Source: Alcaligenaceae bacterium (GTDB taxonomy: Bacteria; Pseudomonadota; Gammaproteobacteria; Burkholderiales; Burkholderiaceae_B). From it: a stretch of DNA of 64,000 nucleotides. The notes beneath the pieces were generated by a model. That model made no database searches and was not told the origin of the DNA. It saw nothing but the letters and a program-made list of their open reading frames with translations. This document shows, in pieces, positions 46,186 to 55,526 of this stretch. The translations under genes and the position numbers were made by a program. The DNA lies in contig CANCOC010000008.1 in NCBI GenBank assembly GCA_947379755.1, forward strand, positions 1-64,000, read 5' to 3'. How positions within the stretch are numbered: the stretch's first letter is position 1; every line of letters begins with the position of its first letter.

Positions 46186-47652
46186 TTAAAGGCTAGGGGT
46201 CCATTCATCGCCGAACAATTCAGGCTCTTCGAATTGCTGGATGCGAACGAAATGCTGCGCGACGTCTTCCTGATAAAACAGGCTTGCAATACCTTGAGCC
46301 AGCCTTTTTGCCCCTTCGCTGATTGCCGGAATGTCTCCGGACACCGTCCCATGTGAAAGCGCTGCCGGATAACAAAAGCAGTGAATACGAGCCAGTCCTG
46401 GACAGGAGCCCCGTGTTTTTTCCTGTAGTTCAAATACAGGGCCAAGATCAGGCGAATCCATCAGTTCCTGATCAGGCTGATCCGGTGATGGTTGATAGCG
46501 GTCTTTCCATGCACGCACAAAAGGTGCGAGTGCGGCATATTCAGGTCTGGCACTCCAGTCGATTCTGAACCCTGTCGAAAATATCAGAAAGTCCAGCTCA
46601 AAGGTTTTGTGTGGGGTATGAACTTGCAATACCGAACCATGCGTTTCGATATGCTCAATCGGGCACGCGAGGTTGAATCTGGCATTCGAAAAGGCTGAAA
46701 CCCGCAGTGTGCTCGCGCGTGGAGGAGGAACCTGCTGGGCGTTGATATAGTGACGGATCTGCCATTTCCATGCATCGGGCAAATTGATGTGGCCAAAAGT
46801 CAGCCCTGGATTGCCTGCACCTTTACCTTTGTTCACCCGTGGCAGGTCTGCACGGCGAATCAGCAGATCGACGCTCGCAGCACCCGCCTCAAGTGCCGTT
46901 GCTGCGCTGTCCATGGCAGAGGCTCCAGCACCAATTACACCGATCCTGCGATTTTTCAATGTGGCGTAATCGAGCGGCTCGGAAGAATGCGCCCATTGAT
47001 GTCGGCTCAGTGTGTCTGTGAGTGCAGGCAGATAGGGGCCACCCAGACCATCGCGGCCTGTTGCAATGATCAGCCTGCGAGCGAAAACTGTTTGTTGGCC
47101 TGTGGGGGTTTGCATCTGCAGTTCAACCAATCCATCGCTGCGCGGGCGCACTGCCTGCACGTGATGCGCGTTGCGCAGATCAAGCTTGAGAACCTTTCGA
47201 TACCATCGCAAATAATCCATCCACTGGGTACGGGGAATTTTGTCCAGCATCTCCCAGGCTGTGGCGCCGAATTGGGCTTCGAACCACGCCCGAAAGGTCA
47301 GCGCAGGCAGACCCAGTGCGGGACCTGTCAGTTGCTTGGGGGAACGCAGGGTTTGCATTCTGGCAGTTGTGACCCAGGGGCCTTCCTGACCAGTGTTCGC
47401 CCTGTCAAAAATCACCGCTTGAATACCCAGAAAACCGAGTGCTGCTGTCGCGGCCATTCCGGCCATGCCGCCACCGATCACGGCAACCTCAAGCACGGTC
47501 TGCCCTGCGTGCGTGCGTTCTATGCACCACTTTTTTGCAGGAATATCGAGTAAGGAAAGATCCTGATTTAAGCGGGTTTCCAGATCGGCGAGTGTAGAGG
47601 GTAGAAGATAAGTTGCGGTCATTTGGATATAAAGGGGGCCTGACTGGGTCAT
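46186..47652 (-). CDS. FAD/NAD(P)-dependent oxidoreductase, paralogue of 27826-29316
   Basis: EVAVIGGGMAGMAATAALG, RIGVIGAGASAMDSAATAL, shared TLRSPKQxxGPxLGxPxLTFRAWxEAQ block. Confidence 0.88.
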   Translation of the reverse strand: MTQSGPLYIQMTATYLLPSTLADLETRLNQDLSLLDIPAKKWCIERTHAGQTVLEVAVIGGGMAGMAATAALGFLGIQAVIFDRANTGQEGPWVTTARMQTLRSPKQLTGPALGLPALTFRAWFEAQFGATAWEMLDKIPRTQWMDYLRWYRKVLKLDLRNAHHVQAVRPRSDGLVELQMQTPTGQQTVFARRLIIATGRDGLGGPYLPALTDTLSRHQWAHSSEPLDYATLKNRRIGVIGAGASAMDSAATALEAGAASVDLLIRRADLPRVNKGKGAGNPGLTFGHINLPDAWKWQIRHYINAQQVPPPRASTLRVSAFSNARFNLACPIEHIETHGSVLQVHTPHKTFELDFLIFSTGFRIDWSARPEYAALAPFVRAWKDRYQPSPDQPDQELMDSPDLGPVFELQEKTRGSCPGLARIHCFCYPAALSHGTVSGDIPAISEGAKRLAQGIASLFYQEDVAQHFVRIQQFEEPELFGDEWTPSL

Positions 47653-47790
47653 AATTTAAAAACTGACTGCCGTAACCTTACGGTTAAGCTTCAGAGAATA
47701 CAATGTTCGCGTGCAATTTTTGCAAGACTGTCTGAAGTTTGACGCTGAAAATTTGCTATATAGCTTTTAAATATAAAAACAGGAATCCCG

Positions 47791-48558
47791 ATGAGTGACT
47801 CAAGCTACTGGCTGATCCGATTTGATAATCAAGTGCTGATACAGCATGAATCGACGCAAGGCCACGTATTTCCTTTTGGTAATGCTGCTGATTTTGGTCA
47901 TCCTGAGGATGCTCTGATGGTCGGGCAGTGGCAAGGTCAGCCCTGTTACGCAATTGATGCGCAAACATTGCCAGAGCACATCCGGGGTGAGCTGATGCCC
48001 GTACGCAGTCTGTTTGGAGCCGTTGGAGAAGAAGCCTTCACCATGGCTGGACGCGCGACGCAATTAATGGACTGGCAAAAAAACCATCGCTTCTGTGGAC
48101 GTTGTGGTACGCCCCAGATTAAAAAAACAACTGAGTTCGGGATGGAATGTCCCGCTTGCCGTTTGATTGCCTATCCCAGAATCTCTCCCGCGGTGATGGT
48201 TCTGATCCGCCGCGGCTCTGACTTGTTACTGGCTCGCAGCCCGCACTTCAAACCTGGTGTTTTCAGCGCGCTGGCTGGCTTTGTCGAACCTGGTGAGACA
48301 CTCGAGCAATGCGCGATCCGGGAAGTTCGTGAGGAAGTTGGGGTCGAAATCACCAATCTGCGTTATTTTCAGAGCCAACCCTGGCCCTTTCCCAACTCGT
48401 TGATGCTGGCATTCTTTGCCGACTATGTCAGTGGCGATATTGTGCCGGATCCAACCGAAATCGAAGCGGCGGCCTGGTTCGCGATCGACGATCTGCCAAA
48501 ACTGCCGGACCCGGTCAGCATCGCGAGACGACTGATTGACGCGGCCTGTCAGTCATGA
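47791..48558 (+). CDS. nudC: NAD(+) diphosphatase, NudC type
   Basis: Zn ribbon CGRCGTPQIKKTTEFGMECPAC and Nudix box GFVEPGETLEQCAIREVREEVGVE plus SQPWPFPNSLM. Confidence 0.93.
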   Translation: MSDSSYWLIRFDNQVLIQHESTQGHVFPFGNAADFGHPEDALMVGQWQGQPCYAIDAQTLPEHIRGELMPVRSLFGAVGEEAFTMAGRATQLMDWQKNHRFCGRCGTPQIKKTTEFGMECPACRLIAYPRISPAVMVLIRRGSDLLLARSPHFKPGVFSALAGFVEPGETLEQCAIREVREEVGVEITNLRYFQSQPWPFPNSLMLAFFADYVSGDIVPDPTEIEAAAWFAIDDLPKLPDPVSIARRLIDAACQS

Positions 48559-49544
48559 GTGCGCCCGTGAACCGTTCAGTCGTTCTTTCCACGCAACCGA
48601 TTGATGACTATGCTCAAAATGTGCTCAGTCGATACGGCCAGTGCAAAGTAGCCACTGAGATGACCGAAGCGTGTATCCAGCGTGAAATCGTTGATGCTGT
48701 TGCACTTGTGGTGCGTGGCCAGGCGCCTGTTACGGCAGCTGTCATGGACGCGGCACCGAATCTCAAAGTGATTGGTCGTACGGGCGTGGGTTACGACACG
48801 GTTGATATTGCCGCAGCAACGGCGCGTGGCATTCCGGTGGTGTACACACCCGGTGCGGGCGCTCGTGCGGTGGCCGAGGGTGCTGTCGCGTTCATGCTTG
48901 CCTTGTGCAAAATCATCCCGTTTTGGGATGAGGAGCTCAAAGCCGGCAACTGGAATTCGCGTTACACCACTCAGGGTCGGGATCTGGACAGCATGACGCT
49001 GGGTATTGTGGGCTTTGGCAGGATCGGCCGTATTCTCGCTGAATTGATACAGCCTTTTCAGATGACGGTCATCGCGCATGATCCCATCATTGATCAGGAT
49101 GTCGCCAGGCGGCTTGGCGTCACAATGGTCGGAATCGATGAATTGATGTCACGGGCAGATTTTGTTTCATTGCATTTGCCAGAAACGCCAGAAACAATGG
49201 GCTTTATCAATCGCGAAAAACTTGAAAAACTCAAGCCTGGCTCCTATCTCGTGAACCTTGCACGGGGTGGTGTGATTGATAGCCTGGATACAATCGATGC
49301 GCTAGTCACCAGTCAACACCTGAGAGGTGTTGCACTGGACGTGTTCAATCAGGAACCGCCTGATTGTTCACATCCGATCTTCAGGCATAAAAATGTGCTG
49401 GTTTCGCCGCACGCGATGGCTACGACCGAAGGCGCAATGCGCAGAATTTTCAAGTCGATGACCGATGATGTGGCTGCGATTCTTGATGGTCGCGATCCAC
49501 TTTATGTTGTAAATCCTGAGACACTTAAAAAACGATCTGAATGA
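48555..49544 (+). CDS. D-isomer-specific 2-hydroxyacid dehydrogenase
   Basis: TLGIVGFGRIGRILAEL, VNLARGGVID, GVALDVFNQEPP. Confidence 0.92.
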   Translation: MSAPVNRSVVLSTQPIDDYAQNVLSRYGQCKVATEMTEACIQREIVDAVALVVRGQAPVTAAVMDAAPNLKVIGRTGVGYDTVDIAAATARGIPVVYTPGAGARAVAEGAVAFMLALCKIIPFWDEELKAGNWNSRYTTQGRDLDSMTLGIVGFGRIGRILAELIQPFQMTVIAHDPIIDQDVARRLGVTMVGIDELMSRADFVSLHLPETPETMGFINREKLEKLKPGSYLVNLARGGVIDSLDTIDALVTSQHLRGVALDVFNQEPPDCSHPIFRHKNVLVSPHAMATTEGAMRRIFKSMTDDVAAILDGRDPLYVVNPETLKKRSE

Positions 49545-49597
49545 TTAGAAAATAACGCTGCGGTACTCAAAAATATAATAACTCTGAGACAAATAAT

Positions 49598-50377
49598 ATG
49601 ATGCTTAAACCTAATGCCGTGAAATCCGGCCTTGCTAACAGGCAGGTACAACTTGGTTTGTGGTGTGCACTCTCCAATAGCCTGACCACCGAAATTCTGG
49701 CGGGCTCTGGTTATGACTGGCTCACGCTAGACATGGAACATTCGCCCAACGATCTGCAGACCGTGTTGTCACAGATCCAGATGCTAGGTGGCTATGACGT
49801 AGAAGCGGCTGTGCGACTGATCAAATTTGACAAGGATCTAGTCAAGCAGTATCTGGACCTGGGCGTGCGGACCTTGATCTTTCCTAGCATTGAGTCAGCA
49901 GCGGTCGCCCGTGAAATCGTCAGTGCAGCGCGCTATCCTTCACGCGGCATCCGCGGCGTGGCAGGACAACAACGCGCGAACCGCTGGGGTCGAGTGACCG
50001 ATTATCACAAAAATGCCGAGCAAAATATTTGTATTCTGGCTCAGATTGAGTCCGCCGCAGGCGTGGCCAATGTCAAGGCAATCGTGGAAGTTGATGGCAT
50101 TGATGGTGTATTTGTCGGTCCCAATGATCTGGCTGCGAGCATGGGATATCTGGGCAAGCCCGGTACACCTGAGGTGCAACAAGCCATTGAACAGGTCGCC
50201 CGGATCGTCAGGGATGCAGGCAAAGGCACCGGCATTCTTGCCGCTTCCGAAGCTGATGCGGTGCGTTTCATTGATTGGGGCTATACGATGGTGGGTCTGG
50301 GTTCAGACCAAAGTCTGCTTGCCAAGGCAAGTGATGCACTGGTGACGAATGTCAGAAAAGCATTGGGCGAAAAATGA
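49598..50377 (+). CDS. HpcH/HpaI aldolase family protein
   Basis: QLGLWCALSNSLTTEILAGSGYDWLTLDMEHSPND, QIESAAGVANVKAIVEVDGIDGVFVGPNDLAASMG. Confidence 0.92.
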   Translation: MMLKPNAVKSGLANRQVQLGLWCALSNSLTTEILAGSGYDWLTLDMEHSPNDLQTVLSQIQMLGGYDVEAAVRLIKFDKDLVKQYLDLGVRTLIFPSIESAAVAREIVSAARYPSRGIRGVAGQQRANRWGRVTDYHKNAEQNICILAQIESAAGVANVKAIVEVDGIDGVFVGPNDLAASMGYLGKPGTPEVQQAIEQVARIVRDAGKGTGILAASEADAVRFIDWGYTMVGLGSDQSLLAKASDALVTNVRKALGEK

Positions 50378-51336
50378 AAAGTCTGGTCGCGATTGGTATG
50401 TTTGCCGTATGTTCCCTTGTTCAGGCGCAGAGTGCTTCCTGGCCTGATAAGCCGATCAATATGATTGTCGGATTTCCGGCGGGCGGGCCGACCGATCTGG
50501 CTGCACGCACACTTGCTTCGGGCCTGCAGTCCATGCTGGGTCAGACGGTCATCGTAGAGAACAAGCCGGGTGCAACCGGAACGATTGCTGCCGCTCAGGT
50601 TAAACGCGCCAATCCCGATGGCTACACTGTGTTCGTATCCTCAATCGGCACCTTTGTTGTGGCACCTCATCTGCTCAAACAGGTCAATTACGATGCACTG
50701 AATGATTTCGATTACATCACATTGCCTTTTCAAGCTCCCAATGTCCTAGTGACCGGCACGGCGCGACCTGAGCGGACGGTCGCAGAGGTCCTTGCGGCGA
50801 TGAAAAAGTCACCCGGCACGCTGACCTTTGCAAGTTCGGGTGTTGGGGCATCAGATCACCTCTCGGCGGAGTTACTGTGGCAGCAAAGTGGCACAAGCGG
50901 CTTGCACGTCCCCTACAAGGGTGGCGCACCCGCCTTGCAAGATACGCTCGGTGGTCAGGTTGATTTTTTTATGACTAACATCAATGCTGTCCTACCCCAG
51001 ATTTTGGCTGGTCGATTGCACGCGATTGCTATCACGGATCAAAAACGTTCGCCCGCACTGCCTGATGTGCCGACCTTTGCAGAATCGGGTGTGCAAGGCA
51101 TGGAGGTCGCTGGCTGGCAAGGACTGGTGGCTCCCAGCGGGCTGTCAGACTCTGTAAAAAAGAAACTGAGTGATGCAGCTATCCAGACCATGCACGTGCC
51201 CGCAACGGTTAAAAAGCTCGAAGATCTCGGCATTACAATCGTCGCTAGTACGCCCGAAGAATTCAAGGCATTTGTTGTGCGTGAAAATGAGCGCTGGAAA
51301 AACCTGATTCAGACGCGCAAGATCACTGTTGAGTAA
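50374..51336 (+). CDS. Bug/TctC substrate-binding protein
   Basis: PINMIVGFPAGGPTDLAARTLASGLQSMLGQTVIVENKPGATG. Confidence 0.92.
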   Translation: MKSLVAIGMFAVCSLVQAQSASWPDKPINMIVGFPAGGPTDLAARTLASGLQSMLGQTVIVENKPGATGTIAAAQVKRANPDGYTVFVSSIGTFVVAPHLLKQVNYDALNDFDYITLPFQAPNVLVTGTARPERTVAEVLAAMKKSPGTLTFASSGVGASDHLSAELLWQQSGTSGLHVPYKGGAPALQDTLGGQVDFFMTNINAVLPQILAGRLHAIAITDQKRSPALPDVPTFAESGVQGMEVAGWQGLVAPSGLSDSVKKKLSDAAIQTMHVPATVKKLEDLGITIVASTPEEFKAFVVRENERWKNLIQTRKITVE

Positions 51337-51357
51337 CCGTTGTGGGCAAGAATCCTG

Positions 51358-52170
51358 CTAAAGCAGGGCTTTTGCCAGCATCGTGGCAGCGATGCAGAGG
51401 GTGAATATCGCAAAGAACTGTTGCAATCTTGGACCAGAAATTCTTTTTGATACGCGCTGCCCGACCAGCATGCCGGATAGTGCACCTGTCGCAAAGGGAA
51501 TCGCAATCGGCCAGATCATGTTGCCGGTCGCGGTTGCAATGACCACGTTGCCAAACGAGACAATGGTCAGCACGCCCAGCGAGGTCGCTACGATTGACTG
51601 CACGGGCAGGTCGGTAAAGCGCTTAAGTGACGGCACGATAATAAAACCGCCACCCACTCCCAATAATCCAGAAAAGAATCCTGCAGTCGCGCCTGCCGCT
51701 GCGAGTGACCTGGCACAAGGGACCGTCCAGATCAGCCTCCCGATTGACTGATTCAACTGGCACGGAGGAGGTCGGATCTCTGCACGTGTCGTACCTTTTA
51801 GCTCGTGGTAGGCTGCAATCAGTAGTCTGGTTCCTACAATCCCCAGAATGATGGCAAAGCCAATCGACAGGGGTTTATTTGGAATCCGTTGGGCAAGCCA
51901 GATGCCGGGCGGCGAAAGCAGCAATCCAAAGATCGCCATGAAAGAAGCGGCGCGATAGCGCAAAATCCCTGCCCGCAATGCCAGAAATGCACCGATTGCC
52001 GAAGCAAGACAGACTGCCATCAGCCCGATCGGACCTGCTTGTGCGACGGTGAGGTGCAGCCCAAACCCCAGCAATGGAACAGAAAGAATGGCGCCTCCCG
52101 CACCGGTCAGGGATAACAGGAAACCAACTACGCCACCGAGTCCGATGCTAATAAAAAGCGAGGCATCCAA
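51358..52170 (-). CDS. TauE/SafE family sulfite exporter-type permease
   Basis: GGVVGFLLSLTGAGGAILSVPLL, GLLGVGGGFIIVPSL. Confidence 0.9.
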   Translation of the reverse strand: MDASLFISIGLGGVVGFLLSLTGAGGAILSVPLLGFGLHLTVAQAGPIGLMAVCLASAIGAFLALRAGILRYRAASFMAIFGLLLSPPGIWLAQRIPNKPLSIGFAIILGIVGTRLLIAAYHELKGTTRAEIRPPPCQLNQSIGRLIWTVPCARSLAAAGATAGFFSGLLGVGGGFIIVPSLKRFTDLPVQSIVATSLGVLTIVSFGNVVIATATGNMIWPIAIPFATGALSGMLVGQRVSKRISGPRLQQFFAIFTLCIAATMLAKALL

Positions 52171-52193
52171 AATATGATCCGTTTGTTTATATT

Positions 52194-52212
52194 TATAAGC
52201 TATATACTTATA
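52194..52212. promoter_or_regulatory. putative operator TATAAG-N7-CTTATA
   Basis: Inverted repeat in the AT-rich divergent region between TauE/SafE and the MBL-fold gene. Confidence 0.4.
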
Positions 52213-52295
52213 TCATAAAGTAATATACAATAAATTTGATTGATCGATATGTGTTTTTTGCATGACGCACATCATATATTGAACATACAGGAGTC

Positions 52296-53162
52296 ATGAG
52301 CATGTCTGCACAGATTCAAACTTTCTTTGATCCAGCGACCTGGACATTTACTTATGTTGTCTACGAATCTGACCATTCGCCATGCATCATCATTGACTCT
52401 GTGCTGGATTACGATCCGAAGTCGGGCCGTACGCAGACCCGTTCTGCTGATACGGTGATTGACTTTGTAAGGTCTCATCAGTTAACGACTGAATGGATAC
52501 TTGAGACGCACGCCCACGCTGACCATCTGTCGGCTGCGCAATACCTGAAACAAAAAATTGGTGGTCAGGTCGCGATTGGTGATCATATTCAGGTTGTACA
52601 AAAGGTGTTCAAAGGGATTTTTAATCTTGAGACATCGTTCAATACGGAGGGTACACAATTCGATTATCTTTTAGTCAAAGATGAGATGATTCGCTTTGGC
52701 AATCTTTCCTTTGAAGCACTGTTTGTTCCAGGACATACGCCAGCATGTATGGCTTACAAAGTAGATGATGCAATCTTCGTAGGTGATACGATGTTCATGC
52801 CTGATGTGGGCTCAGCCCGTTGCGATTTCCCCGGAGGGAACGCGCAAACTTTATATCAGTCTGCGCAGCGCCTGTTGAGTTATCCCGCTGAGACACGATT
52901 ATTCATGTGCCATGACTATCCCCCTCAGGGGCGTGCTGTGCAACAAGAAACCACTGTTGCTGAGCAAAAGAAATCCAATGTCCACTTGAAAGACGGAATA
53001 TCCGAGCAGGCCTTTGTCCAGATGCGAACCAGGCGGGATGCGACCCTCGAGATGCCTGTCTTGATTTTGCCCGCTGTCCAGATCAATATCCGGGCTGGTC
53101 AATTCCCGCCCAAAGAGGATAACGGAATTGCATATCTGAAAATTCCTCTCAATACGCTGTGA
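52296..53162 (+). CDS. MBL-fold hydrolase, persulfide dioxygenase-like
   Basis: WILETHAHADHLSAAQYLKQKIGGQVAIG, VPGHTPACMAYKVDDAIFVGDTMFMPDVGSARCDFPGG, FMCHDYPP. Confidence 0.88.
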   Translation: MSMSAQIQTFFDPATWTFTYVVYESDHSPCIIIDSVLDYDPKSGRTQTRSADTVIDFVRSHQLTTEWILETHAHADHLSAAQYLKQKIGGQVAIGDHIQVVQKVFKGIFNLETSFNTEGTQFDYLLVKDEMIRFGNLSFEALFVPGHTPACMAYKVDDAIFVGDTMFMPDVGSARCDFPGGNAQTLYQSAQRLLSYPAETRLFMCHDYPPQGRAVQQETTVAEQKKSNVHLKDGISEQAFVQMRTRRDATLEMPVLILPAVQINIRAGQFPPKEDNGIAYLKIPLNTL

Positions 53163-53286
53163 TGCGTGATTGCCTGAGAGGTTTGAAAGGAATATTTATT
53201 CTGGACAGGTCGTTCCGTTGGTCGATGAGTGGATGTATATTCATAATGTACTTCTTATCGATTGACCCAACAAAAAGTGATCTGAA

Positions 53287-53571
53287 ATGTTTGCAAACAA
53301 ATTTGCCCGTACGCTCGCTTTAAGCCTTCTGTGCGGTGCCTCAATCGCCAGCAGTGTTTATGCGGCTGAAGTTCCCTTGACAGGCCAGGCAAAAGAAATA
53401 GCCGATCGTTTCAAAGCGGCAGACAAGAACCATGATGGCAAACTGACCCTCGAAGAAGCTAAGGCTGGTATGCCGCGTATTGCAGCGGCGTTTAGCAAGA
53501 TTGATGTGGACAACAAAGGCTATCTGACACTTGACCAGATCCAGGCAGTCGCCGCAAACGCATCAAATTAA
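53287..53571 (+). CDS. EF-hand domain secreted protein
   Basis: Signal peptide; AADKNHDGKLTLEEA and IDVDNKGYLTLDQI. Confidence 0.88.
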   Translation: MFANKFARTLALSLLCGASIASSVYAAEVPLTGQAKEIADRFKAADKNHDGKLTLEEAKAGMPRIAAAFSKIDVDNKGYLTLDQIQAVAANASN

Positions 53572-53636
53572 GCTGAAAGACTGGCGCAGCCAGGGCCTTT
53601 GTTGACCGCTGCCGCAGCCCTGTGTCAGACCTCAGT

Positions 53637-53676
53637 CGCTCAGCAAGCTTTACTTTCCCGTAAAGGTTGCTGAGCG
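53637..53676 (+). terminator. rho-independent terminator inside the 3' end of an opposing CDS
   Basis: CGCTCAGCAAGCTTTAC-tttccc-GTAAAGGTTGCTGAGCG then TTTTTCTTT; 17-bp stem with one mismatch. Confidence 0.82.
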
Positions 53677-54435
53677 TTTTTCTTTCCAGGCCAAGGCGCC
53701 TTCTTTCATGTCGGCCGACTTTTCTGAGTGTGCAACGGCAGTTCGAATTTCTTGGTCATTGACGATGCCACGTGCGACCAGATTCAAATGCTTTTTGATT
53801 CCGAGCAGTGCAATGGGCGCCATGCCAGCAAGCTGTTCACTGAGCTCATCGAGACGGACAAGCAGATGTTCTGGCTCAAGCAGCTCAGTCAGGAATCCAA
53901 TCGCGAGCATTTCCTGAGATTCAATTTTCTGACTGGTCAGAAAGAGTTTCTTTGCGTTGTTCAGACCTAGCCTGGTGACATATCGCACCATACCGCCAGG
54001 ATAGAAATGCAGTCCGAGTTTTGATGCGGGCATAAACATATTGGCTGCAGGTACACCGAGCCGGAAATCGCATGCCAGACACAGGTCTGTTCCGCCACCA
54101 TAGACGCCGCCATTGATTGCAGCAATCGTGACTGGGCGGGCTGTTTCAATCAGGTCAACCGTATCGCCAAAGTAGGTCGATGAGGGAGCCGTCTCAGCAG
54201 CAAGCGAGGAAATGTCGTAGCCGCTGCAGAAGTATTTGCCATCGGCGATGAATCTTAAAACCAGAACATTTTCATCGTCATTGACGATGGCCAGATGCGC
54301 TTTAATCACATCGAGATCAACTGGACTCAGACGGTTGGCATAAGCTGGGTTACGAAAACGGATCGTGGCTATGCGCCCATGGATCACCAGTTCGGGGGTC
54401 GTGACAACTTCTGGAGCGTTTAGGGGGCGTGTCAT
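53650..54435 (-). CDS. enoyl-CoA hydratase/isomerase family protein
   Basis: FCSGYDISSL, AAINGGVYGGGTDLCLACDFRLG, C-terminal KEKRSATFTGK. Confidence 0.9.
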   Translation of the reverse strand: MTRPLNAPEVVTTPELVIHGRIATIRFRNPAYANRLSPVDLDVIKAHLAIVNDDENVLVLRFIADGKYFCSGYDISSLAAETAPSSTYFGDTVDLIETARPVTIAAINGGVYGGGTDLCLACDFRLGVPAANMFMPASKLGLHFYPGGMVRYVTRLGLNNAKKLFLTSQKIESQEMLAIGFLTELLEPEHLLVRLDELSEQLAGMAPIALLGIKKHLNLVARGIVNDQEIRTAVAHSEKSADMKEGALAWKEKRSATFTGK

Positions 54436-54566
54436 CTTGGGCGGATCTCATGGGGCAATCCTTAAGTATATTGGAATCATGCGTTCTCGCGCATTTAACC
54501 TGTCATCTGGTGCAATACCGTGCTTCAATAGAAAAAATAATATCCAAAAAAGCAGGAGACAACGTT

Positions 54567-55526
54567 TTGAAATATCTGGTTGTGCTGTGTCTGCAGCTTT
54601 GTCTGTCAGGTGTCTTTAATGCCGCTCATGCAGCAGGCTATCCCGATCGGCCCATTCACATGGTGATTCCTAACGCGCCAGGCGGTGGGACAGATGCCTT
54701 TGGCCGGATGATTGCACAAAAACTCGGTGAAGCCTGGAATCAGACGGTCATTGTTGAAAACAAGCCTGGTGCACAAGGCGGAATTGGGGCCGCTTTTGGT
54801 GCTAAAGCTCCTCCGGATGGCTACACACTCACTGTGGCGCTGGTCAGCACCATGGCGGTCAATCCTTTTGTGTACAAAGATATCGGTTATGACCCGTTGA
54901 AAGACTTCGTCGCGGTAGCCATCGGTGTCACACAGCCTTACTTGATCGTCACGTATCCGGAGTCGGCCTACAACACACTGAAAGAGTTTGCGACGTTTGC
55001 TCAATCCAAAACCAATGGAGCAACCTATGCGTCGACCTCTTCGCAGACAGAGTTGATCGGGGTGCTGTTTGAACAGTTGATCCATACAAAAATGCTTTAT
55101 ATCCCTTATAAAAATGCCAGCACTGCAGTGGTTGAGCTCGCGCGTGGTGATGTGGACATGATGGTGGCAAGCCTGCCTTCTGCAATTCCGCTGATCAAGG
55201 CCGGCAAGCTTAAAGCTATTGCGGTCACAGGCAACAAACGTGTGGCGGCTTTGCCGGATGTTCCGAGTGCTGCCGAGTCAGGCTACCCGGCTTTTAATCC
55301 GGGCGGCTGGTACGGCATCGTGGCCCCGGCCGGCACACCACCCGAAATTGTTTCCCGGCTCAATCAACAGATCAACCTGATTCTGGATATGCCCGATGTG
55401 CAGCAGTCTCTGATCGCCGCGGGCTTTGACGTGACCCATGGCACCCCTGAAGAGTTTGCCGCCATGATCCACAAGGACTACGCGCTCTGGGGTAACGTCG
55501 TCAAACAACAGGGAAAGTTTAAATGA
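54567..55526 (+). CDS. Bug/TctC substrate-binding protein
   Basis: PIHMVIPNAPGGGTDAFGRMIAQKL; proposed TTG start at 54567 preceded by AGGAGA (the ORF track start 54429 overlaps the divergent gene). Confidence 0.9.
   Translation: MKYLVVLCLQLCLSGVFNAAHAAGYPDRPIHMVIPNAPGGGTDAFGRMIAQKLGEAWNQTVIVENKPGAQGGIGAAFGAKAPPDGYTLTVALVSTMAVNPFVYKDIGYDPLKDFVAVAIGVTQPYLIVTYPESAYNTLKEFATFAQSKTNGATYASTSSQTELIGVLFEQLIHTKMLYIPYKNASTAVVELARGDVDMMVASLPSAIPLIKAGKLKAIAVTGNKRVAALPDVPSAAESGYPAFNPGGWYGIVAPAGTPPEIVSRLNQQINLILDMPDVQQSLIAAGFDVTHGTPEEFAAMIHKDYALWGNVVKQQGKFK

Noticed and set aside
46750-47553. 267-aa plus-strand ORF antisense to the FAD oxidoreductase
   Set aside because: Shadow ORF; the minus-strand frame has clear FAD motifs and the plus frame has low-plausibility composition.
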